Assembly (NCBI RefSeq): GCF_964355755.1
Contig: NC_092675.1
Coordinates: forward strand, 13,655,312-13,719,311
Reading direction: 5' to 3'
Length of the DNA stretch: 64,000 nucleotides
DNA from: Antedon mediterranea
Lineage: Eukaryota > Echinodermata > Crinoidea > Comatulida > Antedonidae
Of this stretch, positions 1 through 11,059 are shown one piece after another (position 1 is the first letter of the stretch; each line of letters begins with the position of its first letter). The notes beneath the pieces were generated by a model. That model saw nothing but the letters and a program-made list of their open reading frames with translations, ran no database searches and was not told the origin of the DNA. The position numbers were made by a program, and so were the translations under genes.

Positions 1-6
1 GGAGAC

Positions 7-94
7 GTTTTAGACCATTTTGTGATTTTCGAAAAAACTTGTTAACATAAAAACACGAAAGTGCTTAGAATAGCTTCAAATCGCATTTGGAAAC
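7..94. repeat. Representative 88-bp monomer (type A)
   Basis: This is a clear example of the commonest unit. It runs from gttttagacc to the next such block 88 bases later. In order it holds the conserved head gttttagaccattttg, the palindrome ttttcgaaaa, an HpaI-type gttaac, an A-rich stretch ataaaaacac, and the tail aatagcttcaaatcgcat followed by ttggaaac or ttggagac. G+C in a typical copy is 28 of 88. Subtypes differ at a few diagnostic places: caccaaag or cacgaaag; tcgcat, tcacat or tcgtat; ggagac or ggaaac; cttgttaac, ctttttaac or cttatcaac; gattttcg, gatttttg or gattttg (the last makes an 87-bp unit). Runs of one to five such units separate the 252-bp trimers. Confidence 0.95.
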
Positions 95-346
95 GTTTTA
101 GACCATTTTGTGATTTTCGAAAAAAATTGTTAACATAAAAACACCAAAGTGCTTAGAATCACATTATAAACCGTTTTAGACCATTTTGAGCATTTCGATA
201 ACAATTTTCACACAAAAACATCAAAGAGCACAAAATAGCTTAATATCGTATTTAAAAATGTTTTAGACCATTTTGAGCATTTAGATAAAACTTTTTTACA
301 CAAAACACCAAAGTGCTTAGAATAGCTTCAAATCGCATTTGGAGAC
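95..346. repeat. Representative 252-bp trimer (78+87+87)
   Basis: Three non-identical units form a block that recurs throughout the window. Unit B (95-172, 78 bp) resembles type A at its head but ends aatcacattataaacc, which is 10 bp shorter than the type A tail. Unit C (173-259, 87 bp) has gagcatttcgataacaat, caaagagcacaaaatagc and the AT-only end tatttaaaaat. Unit D (260-346, 87 bp) has gagcatttagataaaac, tttttcacacaaaacacc and a type A tail. The fixed order B-C-D shows that the trimer, not the single unit, has been amplified. The total of 252 bp is divisible by three, as are its parts, but all frames are interrupted by stops, so no coding role follows. Confidence 0.93.
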
Positions 347-773
347 GTTTTAGACCATTTTGTGATTTTTGAAAAAACTTGTTAACATAAAAACACCAAA
401 GTGCTTAGAATAGCTTCAAATCACATTTGGAGACGTTTTAGACCATTTTGTGATTTTCGAAAAAACTTGTTAACATAAAACACCAAAGTGCTTAGAATAG
501 CTTCAAATCGCATTTGGAGACGTTTTAGACCATTTTGTGATTTTCGAAAAAACTTGTTAACATAAAAACACGAAAGTGCTTAGAATCACATTATAAACCG
601 TTTTAGACCATTTTGAGCATTTCGATAACAATTTTCACACAAAAACATCAAAGAGCACAAAATAGCTTAATATCGTATTTAAAAATGTTTTAGACCATTT
701 TGAGCATTTAGAAAAAACTTTTTCACACAAAACACCAAAGTGCTTAGAATAGCTTCAAATCGTATTTGGAGAC

Positions 774-1025
774 GTTTTAGACCATTTTGAGATTTTCGAA
801 AAAACTTGGTTACACAAAAATATCAAAGTGCTTAAAATCACATTATAAACCGTTTTAGACCATTTTGAGCATTTCGATAACACTTTTCACACAAAAACAT
901 CAAAGAGCACAAAATAGCTTAATATCGTATTTAAAAACGTTTTAGACCATTTTGAGCATTTCGACAAAACTTTTTCACACAAAACACCAAAGTGCTTAGA
1001 ATAGCTTCAAATCGCATTTGGAGAC
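774..1025. repeat. Representative 252-bp trimer, second subfamily
   Basis: This trimer has the same 78+87+87 order but carries a different set of diagnostic bases. The 78-bp unit (774-851) reads gagattttcg and cttggttacacaaaaa, the first 87-bp unit (852-938) reads gataacactt and ends tatttaaaaac, and the second (939-1025) reads catttcgacaaaac. It is followed at 1026 by another 78-bp unit of the form gtgcatttcgatgaaac. Such paired trimers (gagatttt-type, then gtgcatttcgatg-type) occur repeatedly, for example near 11.5, 17.5, 18.6, 26.1, 28.9, 30.1, 31.3, 39.7, 42.1, 51.4 and 58.8 kb. They are a recognisable six-unit, 504-bp higher-order module. Confidence 0.9.
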
Positions 1026-4000
1026 GTTTTAGACCAATTTGTGCATTTCGATGAAACTTGGTTACACAAAAACATCAAAGTGCTTAAAATCACATTATAA
1101 ATCGTTTTAGACCATTTTGAGCATTTCGATAACACTTTTCACACAAAAACATCAAAGAGCACAAAATAGCTTAATATCTTATTTAAAAACGTTTTAGACC
1201 ATTTTGAGCATTTAGACAAAACTTTTTCACACAAAACACCAAAGTGCTTAGAATAGCTTCAAATCGCATTTGGAGACGTTTTAGACCATTTTGTGATTTT
1301 CAAAAAAACTTGTTAACATAAAAACACCAAAGTGCTTAGAATAGCTTCAAATCGTATTTGGAGACGTTTTAGACCATTTTGTGATTTTCGAAAAAACTTG
1401 TTAACATAAAAACACCAAAGGGTTTAGAATAGCTTCAAATCGCATTTTGAGACGTTTTAGACCATTTTGTGATTTTCGAAAAAACTTGTTAACATAAAAA
1501 CACGAAAGTGCTTAGAATAGCTTCAAATCGCATTTGGAAACGTTTTAGACCATTTTGTGATTTTCGAAAAAACTTGTTAACATAAAAACACGAAAGTGCT
1601 TAGAATAGCTTCAAATCGCATTTGGAAACGTTTTAGACCATTTTGTGATTTTCGAAAAAAATTGTTAACATAAAAACACCAAAGTGCTTAGAATCACATT
1701 ATAAACCGTTTTAGACCATTTTGAGCATTTCGATAACAATTTTTACACAAAAACATCAAAGAGCACAAAATAGCTTAATATCGTATTTAAAAATGTTTTA
1801 GACCATTTTGAGCATTTGGATAAAACTTTTTCACACAAAACACCAAAGTGCTTAGAATAGCTTCAAATCGCATTTGGAGACGTTTTAGACCATTTTGTGA
1901 TTTTTGAAAAAAACTGTTAACATAAAAACACCAAAGTGCTTAGAATAGCTTCAAATCACATTTGGAGACGTTTTAGACCATTTTGTGATATTCGAAAAAA
2001 CTTGTTAACATAAAAACACGAAAGTGCTTAGAATAGCTTCAAATCGCATTTGGAAACGTTTTAGACCATTTTGTGATTTTCGAAAAAACTTGTTAACATA
2101 AAAACACCAAAGTGCTTAGAATAGCTTCAAATCGCATTTGGAAACGTTTTAGACCATTTTGTTATTTTCGAAAAAAATTGTTAACATAAAAACACCAAAG
2201 TGCTTAGAATCACATTATAAACTGTTTTAGACCATTTTGAGCATTTCGATAACAATTTTCACACAAAAACATCAAAGAGCACAAAATAGCTTAATATCGT
2301 ATTTAAAAATGTTTTAGACCATTTTGAGCATTTAGATAAAACTTTTTCACACAAAACACCAAAGTGCTTAGAATAGCTTCAAATCGCATTTGGAGACGTT
2401 TTAGACCATTTTGTGATTTTTGAAAAAACTTGTTAACATAAAAACACCAAAGTGCTTAGAATAGCTTCAAATCACATTTGGAGACGTTTTAGACCATTTT
2501 GTGATTTTCGAAAAAACTTGTTAACATAAAAACACGAAAGTGCTTAGAATAGCTTCAAATCGCATTTGGAAACGTTTTAGACCATTTTGTGATTTTCGAA
2601 AAAACTTGTTAACATAAAAACACGAAAGTGCTTAGAATAGCTTCAAATCGCATTTGGAAACGTTTTAGACCATTTTGTGATTTTCGAAAAAAATTGTTAA
2701 CATAAAAACACCAAAGTGTTTAGAATAGCTTCAAATCGCATTTGGAGACGTTTTAGACCAATTTGTGATTTTCGAAAAAACTTATCAACATAAAAACACC
2801 AAAGGGTTTAGAATAGCTTCAAATCGCATTTGGAGACGTTTTAGACCATTTTGTGATTTTCGAAAAAACTTGTTAACATAAAAACACGAAAGTGCTTAGA
2901 ATAGCTTCAAATCGCATTTGGAAACGTTTTAGACCATTTTGTGATTTTCGAAAAAACTTGTTAACATAAAAACATGAAAGTGCTTAGAATAGCTTCAAAT
3001 CGTATTTGGAGACGTTTTAGACCATTTTGTGATTTTCGAAAAAACTTGTTAACATAAAAACACCAAAGTGCTTAGAATAGCTTCAAATCGCATTTGGAGA
3101 CGTTTTAGACCATTTTGTGCATTTCGATGAAACTTGGTTACACAAAAACATCAAAGTGCTTAAAATCACATTATAAACCATTTTAGACCATTTTGAGCAT
3201 TTCGATAACACTTTTCACACAAAAACATCAAAGAGCACAAAATAGCTTAATATCGTATTTAAAAACGTTTTAGACCATTTTGAGCATTTCGACAAAACTT
3301 TTTCACACAAAACACCAAAGTGCTTAGAATAGCTTCAAATCGCATTTGGAAACGTTTTAGACCATTTTGTGATTTTCGAAAAAAATTGTTAACATAAAAA
3401 CACCAAAGTGCTTAGAATCACATTATAAACCGTTTTAGACCATTTTGAGCATTTCGATAACAATTTTCACACAAAAACATCAAAGAGCACAAATTAGCTT
3501 AATATCGTATTTAAAAATGTTTTAGACCATTTTGAGCATTTGGATAAAACTTTTTCACACAAAACACCAAAGTGCTTAGAATAGCTTCAAATCGCATTTG
3601 GAGACGTTTTAGACCATTTTGTGATTTTTGAAAAAAATTGTTAACATAAAAACACCAAAGTGCTTAGAATAGCTTCAAATCACATTTGGAGACGTTTTAG
3701 ACCATTTTGTGATATTCGAAAAAACTTGTTAACATAAAAACACGAAAGTGCTTAGAATAGCTTCAAATCGCATTTGGAAACGTTTTAGACCATTTTGTGA
3801 TTTTCGAAAAAACTTGTTAACATAAAAACACCAAAGTGCTTAGAATAGCTTCAAATCGCATTTGGAAACGTTTTAGACCATTTTGTTATTTTCGAAAAAA
3901 ATTGTTAACATAAAAACACCAAAGTGCTTAGAATCACATTATAAACCGTTTTAGACCATTTTGAGCATTTCGATAACAATTTTCACACAAAAACATCAAA

Positions 4001-4209
4001 GAGCACAAAATAGCTTAATATCGTATTTAAAAATGTTTTAGACCATTTTGAGCATTTAGATAAAACTTTTTCACACAAAACACCAAAGTGCTTAGAATAG
4101 CTTCAAATCGCATTTGGAGACGTTTTAGACCATTTTGTGATTTTTGAAAAAACTTGTTAACATAAAAACACCAAAGTGCTTAGAATAGCTTCAAATCGCA
4201 TTTGGAAAC

Positions 4210-7200
4210 GTTTTAGACCATTTTGTGATTTTCGAAAAAACTTGTTAACATAAAAACACGAAAGTGCTTAGAATAGCTTCAAATCGCATTTGGAAACGTT
4301 TTAGACCATTTTGTGATTTTCGAAAAAAATTGTTAACATAAAAACACCAAAGTGTTTAGAATAGCTTCAAATCGCATTTGGAGACGTTTTAGACCAATTT
4401 GTGATTTTCGAAAAAAGTTATCAACATAAAAACACCAAAGGGTTTAGAATAGCTTCAAATCGCATTTGGAGACGTTTTAGACCATTTTGTGATTTTCGAA
4501 AAAACTTGTTAACATAAAAACACGAAAGTGCTTAGAATAGCTTCAAATCGCATTCGGAAACGTTTTAGACCATTTTGTGATTTTCGAAAAAACTTGTTAA
4601 CATAAAAACATGAAAGTGCTTAGAATAGCTTCAAATCGTATTTGGAGACGTTTTAGACCATTTTGTGATTTTCGAAAAAACTTGTTAACATAAAAACACC
4701 AAAGTGCTTAGAATAGCTTCAAATCGCATTTGGAGACGTTTTAGACCATGTTGTGCATTTCGATGAAACTTGGTTACACAAAAACATCAAAGTGCTTAAA
4801 ATCACATTATAAACCATTTTAGACCATTTTGAGCATTTCGATAACACTTTTCACACAAAAACATCAAAGAGCACAAAATAGCTTAATATCGTATTTAAAA
4901 ACGTTTTAGACCATTTTGAGCATTTCGACAAAACTTTTTCACACAAAACACCAAAGTGCTTAGAATAGCTTCAAATCGCATTTGGAGACGTTTTAGACCA
5001 TTTTGTGATTTTCGAAAAAACTTGTTAACATAAAAACATCAAAGTGTACAGAATAACTTCAAATCGCATTTGGAGACCGTTTTAGGCCAATTTGTGATTT
5101 TCGAAAAAACTTGTTAACCTAAAAATACCAAAGTGTTTAGAATAGCTTCAAATCGCATTTGGAGACGTTTTAGACCATTTTGTGATTTTCGAAAAAACTT
5201 GTTAACATAAAAACACCAAAGTGCTTCAAATCGCATTTGGAGACATTTTAGACCAATTTGTGATTTTTGAAAAAACTTGTTAACATAAAAACACCAAAGT
5301 GCTTACAATAGCTTCAAATCGCATTTGGAGACGTTTTAGACCATTTTATGCATTTCGATGAAACTTGGTTACACAAAAACATCAAAGTGCTTAAAATCAC
5401 ATTATAATCCGTTTTAGACCATTTTGAGCATTTCGATAACACTTTTCACACAAAAACATCAAAGAGCACAAAATAGCTTAATATCGTATTTAAAAACGTT
5501 TTATACCATTTTGAGCATTTCGACAAAACTTTTTCACACAAAACACCAAAGTGCTTAGAATAGCTTCAAATCGCATTTGGAGACGTTTTAGACCATTTTG
5601 TGATTTTCGAAAAAACTTGTCAACATAAAAACACCAAAGTGTTTAGAATAGCTTCAAATCGCATTTGGAGACGTGTTAGACCAATTTGTGATTTTCGAAA
5701 AAACTTATCAACATAAAAACACCAAAGGGTTTAGAATATCTTCAAATCGCATTTGGAGACGTTTTAGACCATTTTGTGATTTTCGAAAAAACTTGTTAAC
5801 ATAAAAACACCAAAGTGCTTAGAATAGCTTCAAATCGCATTTGGAGACGTTTTAGACCATTTTGTGATTTTCAAAAAAAATTGTTAACATAAAAACACCA
5901 AAGTGCATAGAATCACATTATAAACCGTTTTAGACCATTTAGAGCATTTCGATAACAATTTTCACACAAAAACATCAATGAGCACAAATTAGCTTAATAT
6001 CGTATTTAAAAATGTTTTAGACCATTTTGAGCATTTAGACAAAACTTTTTCACACAAAACACCAAAGTGCTTAGAATAGCTTCAAATCGCATTTGGAGAC
6101 GTTTTAGACAATTTTGTGATTTTCGAAAAAAATTGTTAACATAAAAACACCAAAGTGCTTAGAATAGCTTCAAATCGCATTTGGAGACGTTTTAGACCAT
6201 TTTGTGATTTTCGAAAAAACTTGGTTACACAAAAACATCAAAGTGCTTAAAATCACATTATAAACCGTTTTAGACCATTTTGAGCATTTCGATAACACTT
6301 TTCACACAAAAACATCATAGAGCACAAAAAAGCTTAATATCGTATTTAAAAACGTTTTAGACCATTTTGAGCATTTCGACAAAACTTGTTAACATAAAAA
6401 CACCAAAGTGCTTAGAATGGCTTCAAATCGCATTTAGAAACGTTTTAGACCATTTTGTGATTTTCGAAAAAAATTGTTAACATAAAAACACCAAAGTGCT
6501 TAGAATCACATTATAAACCGTTTTAGACCATTTTGAGCATTTCGATAACAATTTTCACACAAAAACATCAAAGAGCACAAAATAGCTTAATATCGTATTT
6601 AAAAATGTTTTAGACCATTTTGAGCATTTAGATAAAACTTTTTCACACAAAACACCAAAGTGCTTAAAATAGCTTCAAATCGCATTTGGAGACGTTTTAG
6701 ACCATTTTGTGATTTTTGAAAAAACTTGTTAACATAAAAACACCAAAGTGCTTAGAATAGCTTCAAATCACATTTGGAGACGTTTTAGACCATTTTGTGA
6801 TTTTCGAAAAAACTTGTTAACATAAAAACACGAAAGTGCTTAGAATAGCTTCAAATCGCATTTGGAAACGTTTTAGACCATTTTGTGATTTTCGAAAAAA
6901 CTTGTTAACATAAAAACACGAAAGTGCTTAGAATAGCTTCAAATCGCATTTGGAAACGTTTTAGACCATTTTGTGATTTTCGAAAAAACTTGTTAACATA
7001 AAAACACGAAAGTGCTTAGAATAGCTTCAAATCGCATTTGGAAACGTTTTAGACCATTTTGTGATTTTCGAAAAAAATTGTTAACATAAAAACACCAAAG
7101 TGTTTAGAATAGCTTCAAATCGCATTTGGAGACGTTTTAGACCAATTTGTGATTTTCGAAAAAACTTATCAACATAAAAACACCAAAGGGTTTAGAATAG

Positions 7201-7726
7201 CTTCAAATCGCATTTGGAGACGTTTTAGACCATTTTGTGATTTTGAAAAAACTTGTTAACATAAAAACACCAAAGTGCTTAGAATAGCTTCAAATCGCAT
7301 TTGGAGACGTTTTAGACCATTTTGTGATTTTCGAAAAAACTTGTTAACATAAAAACACCAAAGTGCTTAGAATAGTTTCAAATCGTATTTGGAGACGTTT
7401 TAGACCATTTTGAGATTTTCGAAAAAACTTGGTTACACAAAAACATCAAAGTGCTTAAAATCACATTATAAACCGTTTTAGACCATTTTGAGCATTTCGG
7501 TAACACTTTTCACACAAAAACATCAAAGAGCACAAAATAGCTTAATATCGTATTTAAAAACGTTTTAGACCATTTTGAGCATTTAGACAAAACTTTTTCA
7601 CACAAAACACCAAAGTGCTTAGAATAGCTTCAAATCGCATTTGGAGACGTTTTAGACCATTTTGTGCATTTCGATGAAACTTGGTTACACAAAAACATCA
7701 AAGTGCTTAAAATCACATTATAAATC
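4210..7726. repeat. 3517-bp segment, first tandem copy
   Basis: This segment is followed directly by a copy shifted by 3517 bp. Matching markers are gaaacg/gaaagg (4293 and 7810), catgaaag (atgaaag at 4610 and 8127), gtgtacagaataac (5044 and 8561), acgtgttaga (5671 and 9188), gtgcatagaatc (5903 and 9420) and gaatggcttc (6415 and 9932). Its last unit is a 78-bp unit ending ataaatc that runs straight into the second copy at 7727. The join falls within the shared 16-bp block gttttagaccattttg, as expected for unequal exchange between units. Confidence 0.92.
5167..5244. repeat. Type A monomer with 10-bp deletion
   Basis: This unit reads gtgcttcaaatcgc where the normal type A unit has gtgcttagaatagcttcaa, so ten bases (agaatagctt) are missing and the unit is 78 bp. 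The lost segment is flanked by two copies of ctt, so slippage between short direct repeats is a likely cause. The same deletion sits in the equivalent units at 8738 and 24622 (position of gtgcttcaaa). An independent-looking case occurs in type D units at 38122 and 49856. It is useful as a lineage marker. Confidence 0.85.
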
Positions 7727-10507
7727 GTTTTAGACCATTTTGTGATTTTCGAAAAAACTTGTTAACATAAAAACACGAAAGTGCTTAGAATAGCTTCAAA
7801 TCGCATTTGGAAAGGTTTTAGACCATTTTGTGATTTTCGAAAAAAATTGTTAACATAAAAACACCAAAGTGTTTAGAATAGCTTCAAATCGCATTTGGAG
7901 ACGTTTTAGACCAATTTGTGATTTTCGAAAAAACTTATCAACATAAAAACACCAAAGGGTTTAGAATAGCTTCAAATCGCATTTGGAGACGTTTTAGACC
8001 ATTTTGTGATTTTCGAAAAAACTTGTTAACATAAAAACACGAAAGTGCTTAGAATAGCTTCAAATCGCATTTGGAAACGTTTTAGACCATTTTGTGATTT
8101 TCGAAAAAACTTGTTAACATAAAAACATGAAAGTGCTTAGAATAGCTTCAAATCGTATTTGGAGACGTTTTAGACCATTTTGTGATTTTCGAAAAAACTT
8201 GTTAACATAAAAACACAAATGTGCTTAGAATAGCTTCAAATCGCATTTGGAGACGTTTTAGACCATTTTGTGCATTTCGATGAAACTTGGTTACACAAAA
8301 ACATCAAAGTGCTTAAAATCACATTATAAACCATTTTAGACCATTTTGAGCATTTCGATAACACTTTTCACACAAAAACATCAAAGAGCACAAAATAGCT
8401 TAATATCGTATTTAAAAACGTTTTAGACCATTTTGAGCATTTCGACAAAACTTTTTCACACAAAACACCAAAGTGCTTAGAATAGCTTCAAATCGCATTT
8501 GGAGACGTTTTAGACCATTTTGTGATTTTCGAAAAAACTTGTTAACATAAAAACATCAAAGTGTACAGAATAACTTCAAATCGCATTTGGAGACCGTTTT
8601 AGGCCAATTTGTGATTTTCGAAAAAACTTGTTAACCTAAAAATACCAAAGTGTTTAGAATAGCTTCAAATCGCATTTGGAGACGTTTTAGACCATTTTGT
8701 GATTTTCGAAAAAACTTGTTAACATAAAAACACCAAAGTGCTTCAAATCGCATTTGGAGACATTTTAGACCAATTTGTGATTTTTGAAAAAACTTGTTAA
8801 CATAAAAACACCAAAGTGCTTACAATAGCTTCAAATCGCATTTGGAGACGTTTTAGACCATTTTATGCATTTCGATGAAACTTGGTTACACAAAAACATC
8901 AAAGTGCTTAAAATCACATTATAATCCGTTTTAGACCATTTTGAGCATTTCGATAACACTTTTCACACAAAAACATCAAAGAGCACAAAATAGCTTAATA
9001 TCGTATTTAAAAACGTTTTATACCATTTTGAGCATTTCGACAAAACTTTTTCACACAAAACACCAAAGTGCTTAGAATAGCTTCAAATCGCATTTGGAGA
9101 CGTTTTAGACCATTTTGTGATTTTCGAAAAAACTTGTCAACATAAAAACACCAAAGTGTTTAGAATAGCTTCAAATCGCATTTGGAGACGTGTTAGACCA
9201 ATTTGTGATTTTCGAAAAAACTTATCAACATAAAAACACCAAAGGGTTTAGAATATCTTCAAATCGCATTTGGAGACGTTTTAGACCATTTTGTGATTTT
9301 CGAAAAAACTTGTTAACATAAAAACACCAAAGTGCTTAGAATAGCTTCAAATCGCATTTGGAGACGTTTTAGACCATTTTGTGATTTTCAAAAAAAATTG
9401 TTAACATAAAAACACCAAAGTGCATAGAATCACATTATAAACCGTTTTAGACCATTTAGAGCATTTCGATAACAATTTTCACACAAAAACATCAATGAGC
9501 ACAAAATAGCTTAATATCGTATTTAAAAATGTTTTAGACCATTTTGAGCATTTAGACAAAACTTTTTCACACAAAACACCAAAGTGCTTAGAATAGCTTC
9601 AAATCGCATTTGGAGACGTTTTAGACAATTTTGTGATTTTCGAAAAAAATTGTTAACATAAAAACACCAAAGTGCTTAGAATAGCTTCAAATCGCATTTG
9701 GAGACGTTTTAGACCATTTTGTGATTTTCGAAAAAACTTGGTTACACAAAAACAGCAAAGTGCTTAAAATCACATTATAAACCGTTTTAGACCATTTTGA
9801 GCATTTCGATAACACTTTTCACACAAAAACATCATAGAGCACAAAAAAGCTTAATATCGTATTTAAAAACGTTTTAGACCATTTTGAGCATTTCGACAAA
9901 ACTTGTTAACATAAAAACACCAAAGTGCTTAGAATGGCTTCAAATCGCATTTAGAAACGTTTTAGACCATTTTGTGATTTTCGAAAAAAATTGTTAACAT
10001 AAAAACACCAAAGTGCTTAGAATCACATTATAAACCGTTTTAGACCATTTTGAGCATTTCGATAACAATTTTCACACAAAAACATCAAAGAGCACAAAAT
10101 AGCTTAATATCGTATTTAAAAATGTTTTAGACCATTTTGAGCATTTAGATAAAACTTTTTCACACAAAACACCAAAGTGCTTAAAATAGCTTCAAATCGC
10201 ATTTGGAGACGTTTTAGACCATTTTGTGATTTTTGAAAAAACTTGTTAACATAAAAACACCAAAGTGCTTAGAATAGCTTCAAATCACATTTGGAGACGT
10301 TTTAGACCATTTTGTGATTTTCGAAAAAACTTGTTAACATAAAAACACGAAAGTGCTTAGAATAGCTTCAAATCGCATTTGGAAACGTTTTAGACCATTT
10401 TGTGATTTTCGAAAAAACTTGTTAACATAAAAACACGAAAGTGCTTAGAATAGCTTCAAATCGCATTTGGAAACGTTTTAGACCATTTTGTGATTTTCGA
10501 AAAAACT
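7727..10507. repeat. 3517-bp segment, second tandem copy (partial)
   Basis: Continuous similarity to 4210-6990 runs to about 10507, where this copy changes to a ctttttaac-type unit while the first copy keeps cttgttaac. The second copy is therefore shortened or rearranged compared with a full 3517-bp repeat. Differences between copies that I noticed are few: aaag/aaat near 4700 and 8216, accatgttg/accattttg near 4748 and 8265, attag/aatag near 5987 and 9504, and atcaaag/agcaaag near 6237 and 9754. Confidence 0.88.
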
Positions 10508-11059
10508 TTTTAACATAAAAACACCAAAGTGCTTAGAATAGCTTCAAATCACATTTGGAGACGTTTTAGACCATTTTGTGATTTTTGAAAAAGATTGTTA
10601 ACATAAAAACACCAAAGTGCTTAGAATCACATTATAAACCGTTTTAGACCATTTTGAGCATTTCGATAACAATTTTCACACAAAAACATCAAAGAGCACA
10701 AAATAGCTTAATATCGTATTTAAAAATGTTTTAGACCATTTTGAGCATTTCGACAAAACTTTTTCACACAAAATACAAAAGTGCTTAGAATAGCTTCAAA
10801 TCGCATTTGGAGACGTTTTAGACCATTTTGTGATTTTCGAAAAAACTTTTTAACATAAAAACACCAAAGTGCTTAGAATAGCTTCAAATCACATTTGGAG
10901 ACGTTTTAGACCATTTTGTGATTTTCGAAAAAACTTGTTAACATAAAAACACGAAAGTGCTTAGAATAGCTTCAAATCGCATTTAGAAACGTTTTAGACC
11001 ATTTTGTGATTTTCGAAAAAAATTGTTAACATAAAAACACCAAAGTGCTTAGAATCACA

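Larger units (their letters stand above)
1..5760. repeat. Left higher-order block, copy 1
   Basis: This block matches 19314 to about 25165. The offset is 19313 up to about 4.2 kb and 19401 after it, because copy 1 lacks one 88-bp unit that the other copy has at 23523-23610. Shared rare markers fix the alignment: the four-A form taacataaaacacc (c at 481 and 19794), ttagaaaaaac (708 and 20021), and gtgtacagaataac (5044 and 24445). The same starting sequence is also found with offset 59546 at the right end (c at 60027). After about 5760 the two copies diverge into different unit orders. Confidence 0.92.

Noticed and set aside
7-94. gttttag and similar words as promoter boxes, or ttttcgaaaa as a terminator hairpin
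   Set aside because: These words occur in almost every unit of an AT-rich repeat and are not linked to any gene, so a regulatory reading has no support.
3122-3138. True CENP-B box
   Set aside because: The CGGG part reads TTGG, so essential bases are missing. It is kept only as a low-interest partial resemblance.
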